Notes: a model not told the origin generated them from the sequence alone. Numbered from the stretch's first letter, positions 17,001 through 25,921 are shown. The stretch is 40,801 nt of DNA from Clostridium tepidiprofundi DSM 19306 (GCF_001594005.1 NZ_LTBA01000022.1:1-40801), one strand, 5' to 3'. Made by a program: numbers and translations.

Positions 17001-18134
17001 ATGAAGCACAAAATATTAGATTTGCTTAAAGAAAATAAAGAAGAATTTATTTCTGGTCAAAGAATAAGTGAATATTTAGGAGTGAGTCGTGCCGCTATAT
17101 GGAAATATATAAAAGCATTGAAGGGAGAAGGGTATGAAATTGAGTCTGTTTCTAGAAATGGATACAGATTAATTTCTTGTCCAGACATACTAAATTATGA
17201 TGAAGTTAAAAATTATTTAAATACAAAATATATTGGAAGAAACATTGAATATTTTGAAACTATAGATTCTACAAATATGAGAGCTAAAGAAATTGCAATG
17301 AATGGTGGCAAAGCAAATGGTAGTAAAGTAAATGATAGTAGAATGAATGGCGGCAAAATGAATAGTAGTAATGCAGATAGTAGTAATATAGATGGTAGTA
17401 ATATAGATGATGTCAAAATAAATAATAGTAATATGAATGATAGCAATATGAATTGTGTAAAAGAGGGAACTGTTATTGTTAGTGAAGAACAAACTTTAGG
17501 AAGAGGTAGATTGGGTAGAAAATGGATATCACCTAAATATAAGGGCATTTGGATGTCTATAATTTTAAGACCTAATATTAATCCTGCTAATGTCTCAAAG
17601 ATTACCCATATAGGAGCAGCTGCGGTAAATAAGGCAATTGAGGATATGGGAGTTAAGACATATATAAAGTGGCCTAATGATATTGTGATAAATGATAAAA
17701 AGGTATGTGGAATACTTACCGAGATGAGTGGCGAAATGGATAATATAAACTATGTTGTAATGGGAATTGGTATAAATGTAAACATAGATAAAGAAGAGTT
17801 TGATGATGAAATAAAAGAAATTGCAACATCGCTTAAGGTCGCAACAGGAAAAGATATTAATAGAAAGAAATTGATGGCGAGTATACTTAATTATTTTGAA
17901 GAATTTTATAATGAGTTTATTGAAAATGGAACAATAAATAAAACTTTAGACATTTGTAGGAAAAATTCAATTGTCTTAGGTAAACAAGTAAGAATAATAA
18001 GAAGAGGACAGAGTGAGAATGTAATTGCTCTTCAACTGAATGATGAAGGCGAGTTAATTATAAGACATGAAGATGGTAAAATTGAAAAATTGATATCGGG
18101 TGAGATATCAATGCGGTACACCCCAGGGGTGTAA
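17001..18134 (+). CDS. birA: Bifunctional biotin-protein ligase / biotin repressor with 55-residue repeat insertion
   Basis: 377 residues from ATG 17001 (GAGGAG 9 nt upstream; an ATG at 16974 has no such site). Residues 1-60 are a winged helix-turn-helix (SGQRISEYLGVSRAAIWKYI, YEIESVSRNGYRL). The catalytic domain has ETIDSTN, GRGRLGRKWISP, WPNDIVINDKKVCGIL and GIGINVN. It forms biotinyl-AMP, biotinylates carboxylase carriers, and represses biotin genes. Residues 101-155 are an insertion of eleven five-residue repeats absent from ordinary BirA, between AKEIAM and EGTVIV, just before the biotin loop. The last residues (YTPGV) are encoded by a palindrome repeat and seem to extend the usual GEISxR ending. 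Family call is firm. Confidence 0.94.
   Translation: MKHKILDLLKENKEEFISGQRISEYLGVSRAAIWKYIKALKGEGYEIESVSRNGYRLISCPDILNYDEVKNYLNTKYIGRNIEYFETIDSTNMRAKEIAMNGGKANGSKVNDSRMNGGKMNSSNADSSNIDGSNIDDVKINNSNMNDSNMNCVKEGTVIVSEEQTLGRGRLGRKWISPKYKGIWMSIILRPNINPANVSKITHIGAAAVNKAIEDMGVKTYIKWPNDIVINDKKVCGILTEMSGEMDNINYVVMGIGINVNIDKEEFDDEIKEIATSLKVATGKDINRKKLMASILNYFEEFYNEFIENGTINKTLDICRKNSIVLGKQVRIIRRGQSENVIALQLNDEGELIIRHEDGKIEKLISGEISMRYTPGV
17301..17465 (+). repeat. 15-bp tandem repeat (11 units) inside birA
   Basis: Eleven in-frame units of 15 bp, e.g. AATGGTAGTAAAGTA, AATGATAGTAGAATG, GATGGTAGTAATATA. Encoded consensus is N/D-x-S/G-K/N-hydrophobic (NGSKV, NDSRM, DGSNI). Units are diverged, so it is not a fresh slippage product. 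Confidence 0.9.
18119..18134. repeat. Palindrome repeat overlapping the birA stop
   Basis: ACACCCCAGGGGTGT palindrome followed by AAAATTT. Shares GGGGTGYAAAATTT with the palindrome at 15844. It encodes the final birA residues and stop codon. Confidence 0.55.
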
Positions 18135-18143
18135 AATTTAACA

Positions 18144-18176
18144 AAACTTCTTTAAATTTCATATTTAAAGAAGTTT
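18144..18176. terminator. Bidirectional terminator between birA and the alpha/beta hydrolase
   Basis: 14-bp perfect stem AAACTTCTTTAAAT / ATTTAAAGAAGTTT between convergent genes; it overlaps the stop codon of the minus-strand gene by 2 nt. Confidence 0.8.
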
Positions 18177-19224
18177 ACTTATTTTTAAATATATAATCTG
18201 AGAAGTAATCTGAAAAGTAATCGTAGTAGCTTATTTCGAGTTTGTCTTTCTTTAATAGCATTTTTCTTGAAGCTTTATCCTTTATATTTAATTTGAAGAG
18301 AACATATTGTGCAAAGAAATATTCAAATAAAAGCCAGCCAGTATGAGTTATGGGAAGTGAATATCGTTTAGCGCCTGCCATTTGATTATAAAGTATACTT
18401 CTGCTTTCTATTGGTAATGTTTCATCAAATAGTGCATCTATAAATGTGATTTTTGATTTGTTAAGCAGATGAGCATATGATATTGGGTCTATTTTAAATA
18501 ATGGATGTATTTCATCACTTGTAAATAATTCTCTTAAAGGCATTTTTTTAACAATAGGGAATTGCTTTGCATATGTTTCAAATAGTTTATCTTTATCGTG
18601 CAAATAATAATCGCTTTTGTAGCCGTTTTCAAAGAGTCTTCTAGCAAATTTGGTTGATTTTGATTGATATAGAATTTTTGGAATATGACCTCCAGTTGTC
18701 ATGAAAATGGTTTCATCTATTCTTTTATCAAATGAAGCTACTATAGAACTCAACATACCTCCTAAACAGTATCCTATTAGACAATTATTTCTGCTCCACA
18801 AGTTTTGTTGTTCTAATAGATCTAAAGTTGATTGAATATCTACAATAGCATGTTCCCAAAATTTAAACATAATTTTTACATCAGGCCATATATAGCTTCT
18901 TCCACTTACTGAATTGTTTTCAACACGAGTATAGTTGCCTGGAAGTATTAGTATTGAAGAGTTAACCCCTGCAGAAGCTAAATGAGTTCCCATCCAAAGA
19001 AAAAATTTTATATTTCTACTGCCAAGTCCGTGAAGTATTAATACCGATGCTCTTTCTTTAGTTTTAGGTTGAAAATTGAAAAGTTGCACAGTTTCAGTCC
19101 CAAGGGCGGGTTTATTATATAGAGTTCTAAAACGTATATAATTGCATCTATAGAATTTTCCTTTAACTATATATCCATGTATATAATTTATCTTTTTTTT
19201 ATTATAAGTAAAATCAATTTTCAT
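18175..19224 (-). CDS. Alpha/beta hydrolase with cysteine-type nucleophile elbow
   Basis: 349 residues. The fold is indicated by VLILHGLGSR (oxyanion region), a nucleophile elbow IGYCLGG, an acid candidate IDALFDETLP and a late THTGW histidine. The elbow has Cys where most esterases have Ser, as in dienelactone hydrolases and polyhydroxyalkanoate synthases. No signal peptide. The C-terminus has a short repeat (DYFSDYFSDY) coded by a 12-bp duplication. AAGGAAGG precedes the ATG. Substrate is unknown. It is convergent with birA and not in an obvious operon. Confidence 0.75.
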   Translation of the reverse strand: MKIDFTYNKKKINYIHGYIVKGKFYRCNYIRFRTLYNKPALGTETVQLFNFQPKTKERASVLILHGLGSRNIKFFLWMGTHLASAGVNSSILILPGNYTRVENNSVSGRSYIWPDVKIMFKFWEHAIVDIQSTLDLLEQQNLWSRNNCLIGYCLGGMLSSIVASFDKRIDETIFMTTGGHIPKILYQSKSTKFARRLFENGYKSDYYLHDKDKLFETYAKQFPIVKKMPLRELFTSDEIHPLFKIDPISYAHLLNKSKITFIDALFDETLPIESRSILYNQMAGAKRYSLPITHTGWLLFEYFFAQYVLFKLNIKDKASRKMLLKKDKLEISYYDYFSDYFSDYIFKNK

Positions 19225-19462
19225 AGATTCCTTCCTTAAATAGTGTTATTGTTATGTATTAAGTGAACTTTCTTTCTACTTGCTCATGCTGAAGAGGAGG
19301 CTTATTAGTTAAATCTAAGAAGTTTTCCTGCTTCACAGATTTTTAAAAATTGTAGTGTGTGAATTGTAGTGCATTAATTATGGGTATATAATATTATACG
19401 TAAATATAATTAATAAGTTGAAATAAATAAAATAAAAAATAATATATTTTGGAGGAATGATT

Positions 19463-20389
19463 ATGGAGGAGAATAAGTATGTTTATGGACCAGTTCCGTC
19501 AAGAAGGATGGGTATTTCTTTGGGGATAAGTCCTATAAAAGAGAAGAGTTGCAGTTATTCATGCATATATTGTCAGCTAGGAAGAACTAAAAATATGATG
19601 TATGAGAGAGCTGAATTTGTAAATATCAATGATGTTATAAATGAATTTAAAATGTGTTTAAAAGAAAATATTAAATTTGATGTTGTTACAATAGTTGGAG
19701 AGGGTGAGCCAACATTATTTTCAAGGCTTGAAGAATTAATTGATGAGGTTAAGAAATTAACTGATAAACCTATAGCTGTAATAACGAATGGTTCATTATT
19801 ATTTGATGAGTGCGTTAGAAATGCGTTAAAAAAGGCAGACTTGGTTCTTCCATCTCTTGATGCTGGAAATGAAGAAATGTTTATTAAAATTAATAGGCCA
19901 CATGGAAGGATAAAATTCAAAAATGTAATATATGGATTGAAAAAATTTGCTAATGAATATGATGGACAGTTGTGGATGGAAACTATGATAGTTAAGGGTT
20001 TTAATGATAGCGAGAAAGAACTTTTAGATATTAAAAAAATATTAGATAGTATTAAATACGATAGACTTTATGTTAATACACCAGTAAGACCGCCAGCAGA
20101 AGAATATGCAAAGGAACCTAGTGATGAAGGACTTGAAAGAGCTTTGAGTATATTAGGTGGTATTTCAATAGATAAACTTGTTTCAAAAGGATTTTATAGC
20201 GATACTAAGGATGATTTAGAAGCAATTATTAGTATTATATCAAGGCATCCTATGAATAACTTTGAGATAAAAAGTTTCTTAGAAACAAGGGAATGTGAAA
20301 ATATAGAAAATATTTTTAGCAAGCTAAATAATGATGCTAGCATAGAGAAAATTGAGTATAAAAATTACACAACGTATAGAATAAAATAA
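19463..20389 (+). CDS. Radical SAM protein (COG0731-like)
   Basis: 308 residues from ATG 19463, 7 nt after GGAGG; ATG 19457 is too close. Opening VYGPVPSRRMGISLGISPI is characteristic of this group, followed by the iron-sulfur motif CSYSCIYC (CxxxCxxC), GEGEPTLF (GGE-like SAM motif) and ITNGSL. The N-terminal two thirds form the radical SAM barrel; the C-terminal 80 residues resemble a small helical domain. COG0731 includes the archaeal wyosine-synthesis enzyme TYW1, but the bacterial members have no agreed function. Monocistronic as far as visible. Confidence 0.85.
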   Translation: MEENKYVYGPVPSRRMGISLGISPIKEKSCSYSCIYCQLGRTKNMMYERAEFVNINDVINEFKMCLKENIKFDVVTIVGEGEPTLFSRLEELIDEVKKLTDKPIAVITNGSLLFDECVRNALKKADLVLPSLDAGNEEMFIKINRPHGRIKFKNVIYGLKKFANEYDGQLWMETMIVKGFNDSEKELLDIKKILDSIKYDRLYVNTPVRPPAEEYAKEPSDEGLERALSILGGISIDKLVSKGFYSDTKDDLEAIISIISRHPMNNFEIKSFLETRECENIENIFSKLNNDASIEKIEYKNYTTYRIK

Positions 20390-20398
20390 TATGTTATT

Positions 20399-20450
20399 GC
20401 GTTTGAAAGAAAATAACAAATCAAATATGCCAGCTTATTTTTGAATATGC
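20399..20450. repeat. Degenerate remnant of the 161-bp inverted-repeat element
   Basis: GTTTGAAAGAAAATAACAAA matches the right end of the element at 38114-38274, and CTTATTTTTGAATATGC resembles its left end reversed, so this looks like a copy with the core deleted. Confidence 0.45.
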
Positions 20451-20456
20451 TTTGTA

Positions 20457-20570
20457 TTTATCGATTTTACAAGACTCCCACTTCTATAAGTGGGAGATTG
20501 AAGCTTTTGCTTCAGGTGGAGTAGAGTCTCCACCTGAAGTTTCGATGTTTTGCTTTAGCAAAATGAGTTG
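20457..20570 (+). repeat. Hairpin-repeat family, copy 5 (full length)
   Basis: Follows TTTAT (20457-20461). Perfect stems CTCCCACTT/AAGTGGGAG, CTTCAGGTGGAG/CTCCACCTGAAG and TTTTGC/GCAAAA; ends AAAATGAGTT. Best preserved copy, a good reference for the family. Confidence 0.85.
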
Positions 20571-20658
20571 AATTTTTTAAATTTGCCAGTTGATTAGAAT
20601 GCTAGTGCAAATTTGCGATTTGAATACTTTATGTTTTCAATTTTATACGACTTATACA

Positions 20659-20934
20659 TTATTTATCATGAATAGGATTTTGGCTTACGATTTCAATAGC
20701 TTCTGTTATAGCTTTTACTATATCAGTAATACCTTGGCTATTAAGTTGACCATTTAGTTTGCTATAGAGTTCTCCTTTTTCGGTTACAATATATCTTGAA
20801 CCCAATTTGTTTAGAGCAATTGCTTTCATATCTAATATACATTTTTCACACTTACAAATGTCTGAGTATTTGTCAAGTATTTCATCAAAAAAATAATTCA
20901 CAGCTTCTTCTGAATAATTCCTTAGTTTATACAT
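20659..20934 (-). CDS. comFB: ComFB family protein
   Basis: 91 residues from the ATG at 20934 (MYKLRNYSEE), preceded by a GGGGG-type ribosome site. Family pattern: NYSEEAVNYFFDEIL, CKCEKCILDMKAIALNKL, then SRYIVTEKGELYSKL and a C-terminal IVSQNPIH. Four cysteines in CxCxxC-like spacing suggest a metal site. ComFB was named from the B. subtilis late competence operon; homologues have recently been reported to bind cyclic dinucleotides (from memory). Here it is separate from any competence gene. Its presence in a window with a c-di-GMP riboswitch and EAL enzyme is suggestive only. Confidence 0.85.
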   Translation of the reverse strand: MYKLRNYSEEAVNYFFDEILDKYSDICKCEKCILDMKAIALNKLGSRYIVTEKGELYSKLNGQLNSQGITDIVKAITEAIEIVSQNPIHDK

Positions 20935-21102
20935 CAAACAGCCCCCATTTTGGTAGAGTTTCAAATTATAAAAATAATAGAAAGTATCACATAATTAAAT
21001 TATAAACTACTAAATGCCATATATTGATGCAATGTATTTTAATAAATACATTGATGTATAATATTTGTAATGTAACTGAATTGGGCATACTATCTATAAA
21101 AT

Positions 21103-22461
21103 TTACAAGAATATTAGTCCAAGTGCAATAATTATACCAGAATATAATAAATCAATTAAGCAAAATCCCATTATATCTTTTGCACCAAGTCTAGCTATTC
21201 CCAAAGCAGGAAGTGCCCAAAATGGCTGAATCATATTAGTCCAAGCATCACCCCAAGCTATTGCCATAGCTGTTTTTGCAGCGGGTACATGAAGTGCAGC
21301 ACCAGCAGGCATCATTATAGGAGCTTGAACAGCCCATTGTCCACCGCCAGATGGTACAAAGAAATTAACTATACCTGCACTCAAGAAAGTGAAGAATGGA
21401 AAAGTTTTTGTAGTTGAAATATTTACAAAAGCTGAAGACATTGCACCAGCAAGTGAAACATGTGTCACTGGATTAGCACCTATCATCATACCCATTATTC
21501 CTGCATAGAATGGAAATTGAAGAATAATACCAGAAGTGCCTTTAGTGGCTTCAGTTATTGCATCTAAGAATTTTCTTGGAGTTCCATGAAGAAGTATTGC
21601 TGTAAATAGGAATAAGAAGTTGATAATATTCAAATTCAATTTAAATCCCTTTGTAGCAAAATAATAGAAAATATAAATAAAACCCATTATGCTAACAGCT
21701 ATAGATATAATAGGGCTATTTTCTAATTTGTCTGCAGGTGTCATTTCTTTTGCTGATATTGTTGCAGCTTGTAAATCGTCATTTAATAAATTTGGATCTA
21801 TACATACAGTGTCTTCTTTTTTAGCAGGATGCATAGCTCTATTTAAAAGTGGCAGTGTAAATAATAAAATCAAAAGTATTATTATATTAAATCTTGAAAA
21901 TAAAGTAACGCTTGTTGGTATTGGATTTGTTATTGTACCAGATGTAGCAATGACTATATCTTTTCCACCAGTAGCTAATTTTAAAGGAATTGAACCAGAA
22001 AGGCCTGCATGCCATACCAAAAATCCAGAGTATGCAGATGCTATTAACAACCTATAATCTACATTTTTGACTTCTTTAGCTAACTCCTTTGCAAAGATTG
22101 CTCCTATTACTAGACCAAATCCCCAATTAATCCAACATGCTATTGTAGATATTAAAGTAACAAACATAATTGCTTGAGTAGGAGTTTTAGGAATTCTAGC
22201 TAGTTTCCTTAAACCTCTCTTAAATGAAGGTGCACTTGCTAAGGTGTGACCAGTAACAAGTACTAATGCCATTTGCATTGAAAAAGATAATAGTTTCCAA
22301 AATCCAGTATTCCAATGAATAATCATCGCTAAAGGACTTTGATTAGTTACAAAAATACCTGAAATAAAAACTATAAATGTTAAGATTACTGCAAATAAAA
22401 ATGGATCAGGTAGATATCTCTGAACAAGAGCTACACAGCCATTTGTGAATTTTTTAAACAT
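21103..22461 (-). CDS. atoE: Short-chain fatty acid transporter, AtoE family
   Basis: 452 residues from the ATG at 22461, chosen because AGGGGGGCG lies 8 nt upstream; an earlier in-frame start at 22491 lacks a site. About twelve hydrophobic segments cover the chain. Motifs typical for the family include DPFLFAVILT, CWINWGFGLVIGAIFAKELA, GTSGIILQFPFYAGIMGMM and VPSGGGQWAVQAPIMMPA. The family imports or exports short-chain fatty acids such as butyrate or acetoacetate. It lies downstream of the CoA-transferase subunits on the same strand after a 296-bp gap, so it belongs functionally with them but may have its own promoter. Confidence 0.9.
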   Translation of the reverse strand: MFKKFTNGCVALVQRYLPDPFLFAVILTFIVFISGIFVTNQSPLAMIIHWNTGFWKLLSFSMQMALVLVTGHTLASAPSFKRGLRKLARIPKTPTQAIMFVTLISTIACWINWGFGLVIGAIFAKELAKEVKNVDYRLLIASAYSGFLVWHAGLSGSIPLKLATGGKDIVIATSGTITNPIPTSVTLFSRFNIIILLILLFTLPLLNRAMHPAKKEDTVCIDPNLLNDDLQAATISAKEMTPADKLENSPIISIAVSIMGFIYIFYYFATKGFKLNLNIINFLFLFTAILLHGTPRKFLDAITEATKGTSGIILQFPFYAGIMGMMIGANPVTHVSLAGAMSSAFVNISTTKTFPFFTFLSAGIVNFFVPSGGGQWAVQAPIMMPAGAALHVPAAKTAMAIAWGDAWTNMIQPFWALPALGIARLGAKDIMGFCLIDLLYSGIIIALGLIFL

Positions 22462-22757
22462 ATTTAACGCCCCCCTAAATACATGAGTCATATGGAAAAA
22501 ACAACAATCAAGAGTGCTACTCTATTATTTACTGAAGTACTGATGTTTTGCTTTAGCAAAAAGAGTTTATTGAATGCAACTAATAAGGGTTATCGTAAAA
22601 GAAGTTTCTATACAATATACTGACATATTAAAATGAAAATCAATCAACATATTGAATTGTTTTTTATTTACAATAACCCCTTTATATTTTATATTCACTT
22701 CACTAAAGTTTTAAAATTAATATTTACACTAATTTTAATGTAAAGTGAGTATTGCTT
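22462..22757. other. Gap between atoE and CoA-transferase subunit B
   Basis: Contains a truncated hairpin-repeat copy (22531-22569) and an AT-rich imperfect hairpin just after the subunit B gene: CACT (22701-22704) with AGTG (22744-22747) and TTAAAATTA (22711-22719) with TAATTTTAA (22730-22738). The hairpin may attenuate transcription. No ORF. Confidence 0.4.
22531..22569 (+). repeat. Hairpin-repeat family, copy 6 (3' end only)
   Basis: CTGAAGTACTGATG, then TTTTGCTTTAGCAAAA and AGAGTTT match the last third of the full copies. Confidence 0.65.
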
Positions 22758-23417
22758 TTAAACTTCCATTTTTTTAATATCATCAGCAATTATAAGTTCT
22801 GCATCAGTTGCAGCTTTAACGTCTTCAATACTTACTTCAGGTCCAATTTCTTTTAATACAAGTCCTTTTTCGGTAACTTCTATAACACCCATTTCAGTTA
22901 TTATTAGATTAACTTGACCAGCAGCTGTTAATGGAAGGGTACATTTTTTTAGTATTTTAGGATTTCCTTTTGCTGTATGAGTCATAGCAATAATAACTTT
23001 TTTAGCACCAACAACTAAATCCATTGCACCACCCATGCCAGGAACCATTTTCCCAGGAATCATCCAGTTAGCTAAATTACCTTTTTCATCAACTTGAAGA
23101 GCACCAAGGACTGTTGCATCGACATGTCCGCCTCTTATAATACCAAAAGAAGTAGCACTATCAAAGAAAGCTGCACCCGGTTTTACTGTAACGTATTGTC
23201 CACCAGCATTTGTAAGATCTTTATCTTCTTTACCTTCTTCAGGAGCAGAACCAAGACCGACAAAACCATTTTCGGATTGAAATGTGATATCAATATCCTT
23301 TGGAACATAATTTGCAACCATTGTAGGAAGACCAATACCTAAATTTACAACATCACCATCATGTAATTCTTTAGCTACCCTTTTTGCTATTAGTTCTTTA
23401 ATTTGGAATTTATCCAT
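22758..23417 (-). CDS. atoA: Butyrate/acetoacetate CoA-transferase, beta subunit (AtoA/CtfB type)
   Basis: 219 residues. Class I CoA-transferase beta subunit: [26 protein letters not shown] with the catalytic Glu49, [28 protein letters not shown] and [19 protein letters not shown]. With the alpha subunit it moves CoA between acyl-CoA and short-chain acids, such as acetoacetate, butyrate and acetate, through a glutamyl-CoA thioester. AGGGGG precedes the ATG, and one base separates it from the alpha subunit stop, implying coupled translation. Substrate preference (acetoacetate or butyrate) cannot be told from sequence by eye. Confidence 0.93.
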   Translation of the reverse strand: MDKFQIKELIAKRVAKELHDGDVVNLGIGLPTMVANYVPKDIDITFQSENGFVGLGSAPEEGKEDKDLTNAGGQYVTVKPGAAFFDSATSFGIIRGGHVDATVLGALQVDEKGNLANWMIPGKMVPGMGGAMDLVVGAKKVIIAMTHTAKGNPKILKKCTLPLTAAGQVNLIITEMGVIEVTEKGLVLKEIGPEVSIEDVKAATDAELIIADDIKKMEV

Positions 23418-23418
23418 A

Positions 23419-24072
23419 TTACTCTTCCCCCTTTACTATATAGTCAACAAAAATTCCAGGAGTCATAACATCATTAGGATTTATTTCTCCAGTTTTAACC
23501 AATTTTTCTGCTTCTACAATAACTACATCGGCAGCAGTTGCCATAATAGTATTAAAGTTTCTTGTTGATTTATTATAATAAACGTTTCCCTTTTCATCTA
23601 CAATAGAACCAAATATTAGAGCAACATCGGCTTTTAAAGGTTTTTCAAGCAAATAATCTTTGCCATCCACAGTAATTTTTTCTTTACCTTCTTCAACAAT
23701 AGTACCTATACCTGTTGGAGTAAGGAAACCACCTAAACCAGTTCCACCGCATCTAATTCTTTCAGCCAATGTTCCTTGTGGAACTAATTCAACCTCAGCT
23801 TCTTTTTCGTTTAATTGTCTTCCTGTTTCAGGGTTGGTTCCTATGTGCGAAACAATCATTTTTTTGAACTGCTTATTAACTACCATTTTTCCAACACCTT
23901 TATCAGGGAATGCAGTATCATTACAAATTAATGTTAAATTTTTAACGTTACTTTTTGCAAGTTCATCAATTATTTTATCTGGAGTTCCAACGTCAAGAAA
24001 CCCACCAACCATTATAGTCATACCGTCTTTGATATGAGATATGGCTTCCTCTAAAGAAATTATTTTGTTCAT
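23419..24072 (-). CDS. atoD: Butyrate/acetoacetate CoA-transferase, alpha subunit (AtoD/CtfA type)
   Basis: 217 residues. Hallmarks: [58 protein letters not shown] (the glycine-rich CoA region) and [24 protein letters not shown]. It pairs with the beta subunit just downstream. AATGGAGGCG precedes the ATG. First gene of the atoD-atoA cluster, with atoE further on. In clostridia such enzymes act in solventogenesis or acid re-uptake, or in fermentation of amino acids to butyrate; which applies here is unknown. Confidence 0.93.
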   Translation of the reverse strand: MNKIISLEEAISHIKDGMTIMVGGFLDVGTPDKIIDELAKSNVKNLTLICNDTAFPDKGVGKMVVNKQFKKMIVSHIGTNPETGRQLNEKEAEVELVPQGTLAERIRCGGTGLGGFLTPTGIGTIVEEGKEKITVDGKDYLLEKPLKADVALIFGSIVDEKGNVYYNKSTRNFNTIMATAADVVIVEAEKLVKTGEINPNDVMTPGIFVDYIVKGEE

Positions 24073-24318
24073 ATTACAACGCCTCCATTTATATTGTAGT
24101 AAAATTGTAACAAAACAGATTTACAAATTAATAATTCTATATTTATGAATTAAATCCTTCAAAATTTGAAATAATATTTAAATTCTGTGATGCATATCAT
24201 GATTAAATCTAAGCTGTTAGTAAATTTTTACTATACAACTTATTTATAAAATAGTTTCTTTAGTACATTTAGTGATGCCTTGCTATTAAAAATACTTTCC
24301 ATAGAATAGCAATTAAAT
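24073..24318. other. Intergenic region upstream of the CoA-transferase genes
   Basis: About 250 nt of AT-rich sequence between the atoD start and the insertion-sequence remnant; it should hold the minus-strand promoter, but no strong box pair stands out. No ORF. Confidence 0.3.
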
Positions 24319-24410
24319 ATAAAACTGGTTTGTTTGCAGATTTATTGATAAAATATTCTTATAAGGCATTTTCGAAAATAGACTAGTGCAGACTTTCTTA
24401 ATTACATAAA
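24319..24410 (-). mobile_element. Insertion-sequence left-end fragment, copy 1
   Basis: 92 bp nearly identical (2 mismatches) to 26129-26220, same orientation. On the minus strand it encodes the transposase start MPYKNILSINLQTNQFY and then stops. The element's upstream end GACTAGTCTATTTTCG is included. Truncated right after codon 17. Confidence 0.8.
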
Positions 24411-24441
24411 CTCAACTTTCGCACATAATCATGCATTTTGA

Positions 24442-24590
24442 TTTTTAAAACCAGCAACTTATGTTTTGCTTGATAGTTGGTTTACTTATCCTAAAACTTT
24501 GATAAAAATTTTAGAACTTAATTTTCATACAATAGCTATGGTTAAAGCTATGCTAAAAGTTTTTTATACTTATGGAGGGAAAAATATGAA
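24442..24590 (+). pseudogene. Internal fragment of an IS4-type transposase
   Basis: An open frame reads PATYVLLDSWFTYPKTLI and later IAMVKAML and VFYTYGGKNM, which is like the DSWF region of IS4-family DDE transposases. A stop codon lies immediately upstream (24439-24441). The frame runs directly into the MFS gene: its codons for YGGKN contain the GGAGGG that serves as the MFS ribosome site. Orientation is opposite to the N-terminal fragments on either side, so this is a rearranged relic. Confidence 0.65.
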
Positions 24591-25804
24591 CAGAGCAAAT
24601 AAAATCAAACAAACATTTAGTTGGAATTTTAGTATGTTGATTTTTGGAAACTCGACATCGTTATTAGGTAGTATTATATTTAATACAATACTTACTTGGT
24701 GGTTAATAGAAACGACTAATTCTGCAAAAGCATTAAGTTATATTTCGGCTGTTAGTTTTATACCTATTTTTGCTTTTAATATATTTAATGGAGCTATCAT
24801 AGATATTTTTAATAGAAAAAAAATATTAGTTTTAACAGATTTATTAAGTTCTTTTATATGTATAGTTACAGGGTATTTAATTTTTAAAGGTATTGTAAAT
24901 ATTCCTTTATTAATAATAGCTAACTTTTTATTATCAACATGTTCTTGTTTGTTTGATCCAACAGTAAGAGCTATTTTACCAGAAATATTAAAAGAAGATT
25001 TGATTGCTACTGGAAATTCGATAACTACAACAACTTCTCAGATAATAAAAATTATAGCTCCATTAATAGCTGGATTTTTACTCAATAATTTATCATTTGG
25101 TATAGCAGGAGCTTTTTTTATAAATGGTATAAGTTTTTTTTATTTCAGCACTTAGTGAAATTACAATTAAATATAGCTATAGAAAATTAAATTACAAAAT
25201 TAATTCTAAAGAAATATTTCAAAACATAAAAGAAGGTTTTCAATATTTTATAAATAAAAAATGGTTATTATACCTAGTATTAGGATGTGGTTTCATCAAC
25301 TTTTTTTCTGGTTCTATAAATATTATTTTACCTCTTTTTGCAAAAAAAATATATTTAGATTCAGGGAGAATATATTTCGAAATATTAACATTTCAAGCTA
25401 TTGGAAGTTTTTTAGGTGCTTTATCTTTATTAATATTTAAAGAAAAAAATTTTTATAAAAGTTTAATTACTTGTATTTTTATGTATTCAATCTTTTTAAT
25501 TTTAATACAGCTTATAATTAACAGATATTTCTTAATGTGTGCAATTTTAATTATTTACTATAGCACTAGTAGATTTAGTGTACTATTTTTTACAATAATC
25601 CAAACTAGAGTGGAAAGAGATATGTTGGGAAGAGTATTTGCACTAATACCAATATTTTTAAGAATAGTAGTTCCTTTATCAAATATAATTTTTGGACAAA
25701 TTGCTGATCAATTAATTGAATATGTGTTTATAATATTTGGTGTTGGGATAATGCTTTCTTATTTATTCATATCAAAGATAAAATATAGCTTACAAGAAGA
25801 ATAA
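24586..25804 (+). pseudogene. MFS exporter (DHA3-like), split by a frameshift at an eight-T tract
   Basis: ATG 24586 follows GGAGGG. The first frame gives 189 residues with several transmembrane helices and stops at 25153-25155. Dropping one T from the eight-T run at 25134-25141 restores a frame that stays open to 25804 (ISALSEITIKYSYRK, later WLLYLVLGCGFINFFSG and ERDMLGRVFALIPIFLRIVVPLSN), giving about 405 residues in all, the normal MFS length with roughly twelve helices. NRKKILVLTDLLSS in the first loop and ERDMLGRVFAL are typical of macrolide-type DHA3 exporters. It may be a true pseudogene, a phase-variable gene, or rescued by slippage. Base composition is more AT-rich than its neighbours, and insertion-sequence pieces flank it, which suggests transfer. 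Confidence 0.8.
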
Positions 25805-25921
25805 GAGGTAATTCTAGTGTAACTGCGATAGACCGCAAACTCAATTATATTTTTAGCACATTCATAAATCCATAGAATATTATCTTTTTTAAGTTTATTT
25901 CTGCAAATTAATAATACTTTA
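25805..25921. other. Short non-coding gap
   Basis: AT-rich; nothing recognised except the end of the transposase remnant on the minus strand. Confidence 0.3.

Noticed and set aside
21689..22057. Plus-strand open frame opposite atoE
   Set aside because: Antisense shadow of a well-conserved membrane transporter gene.
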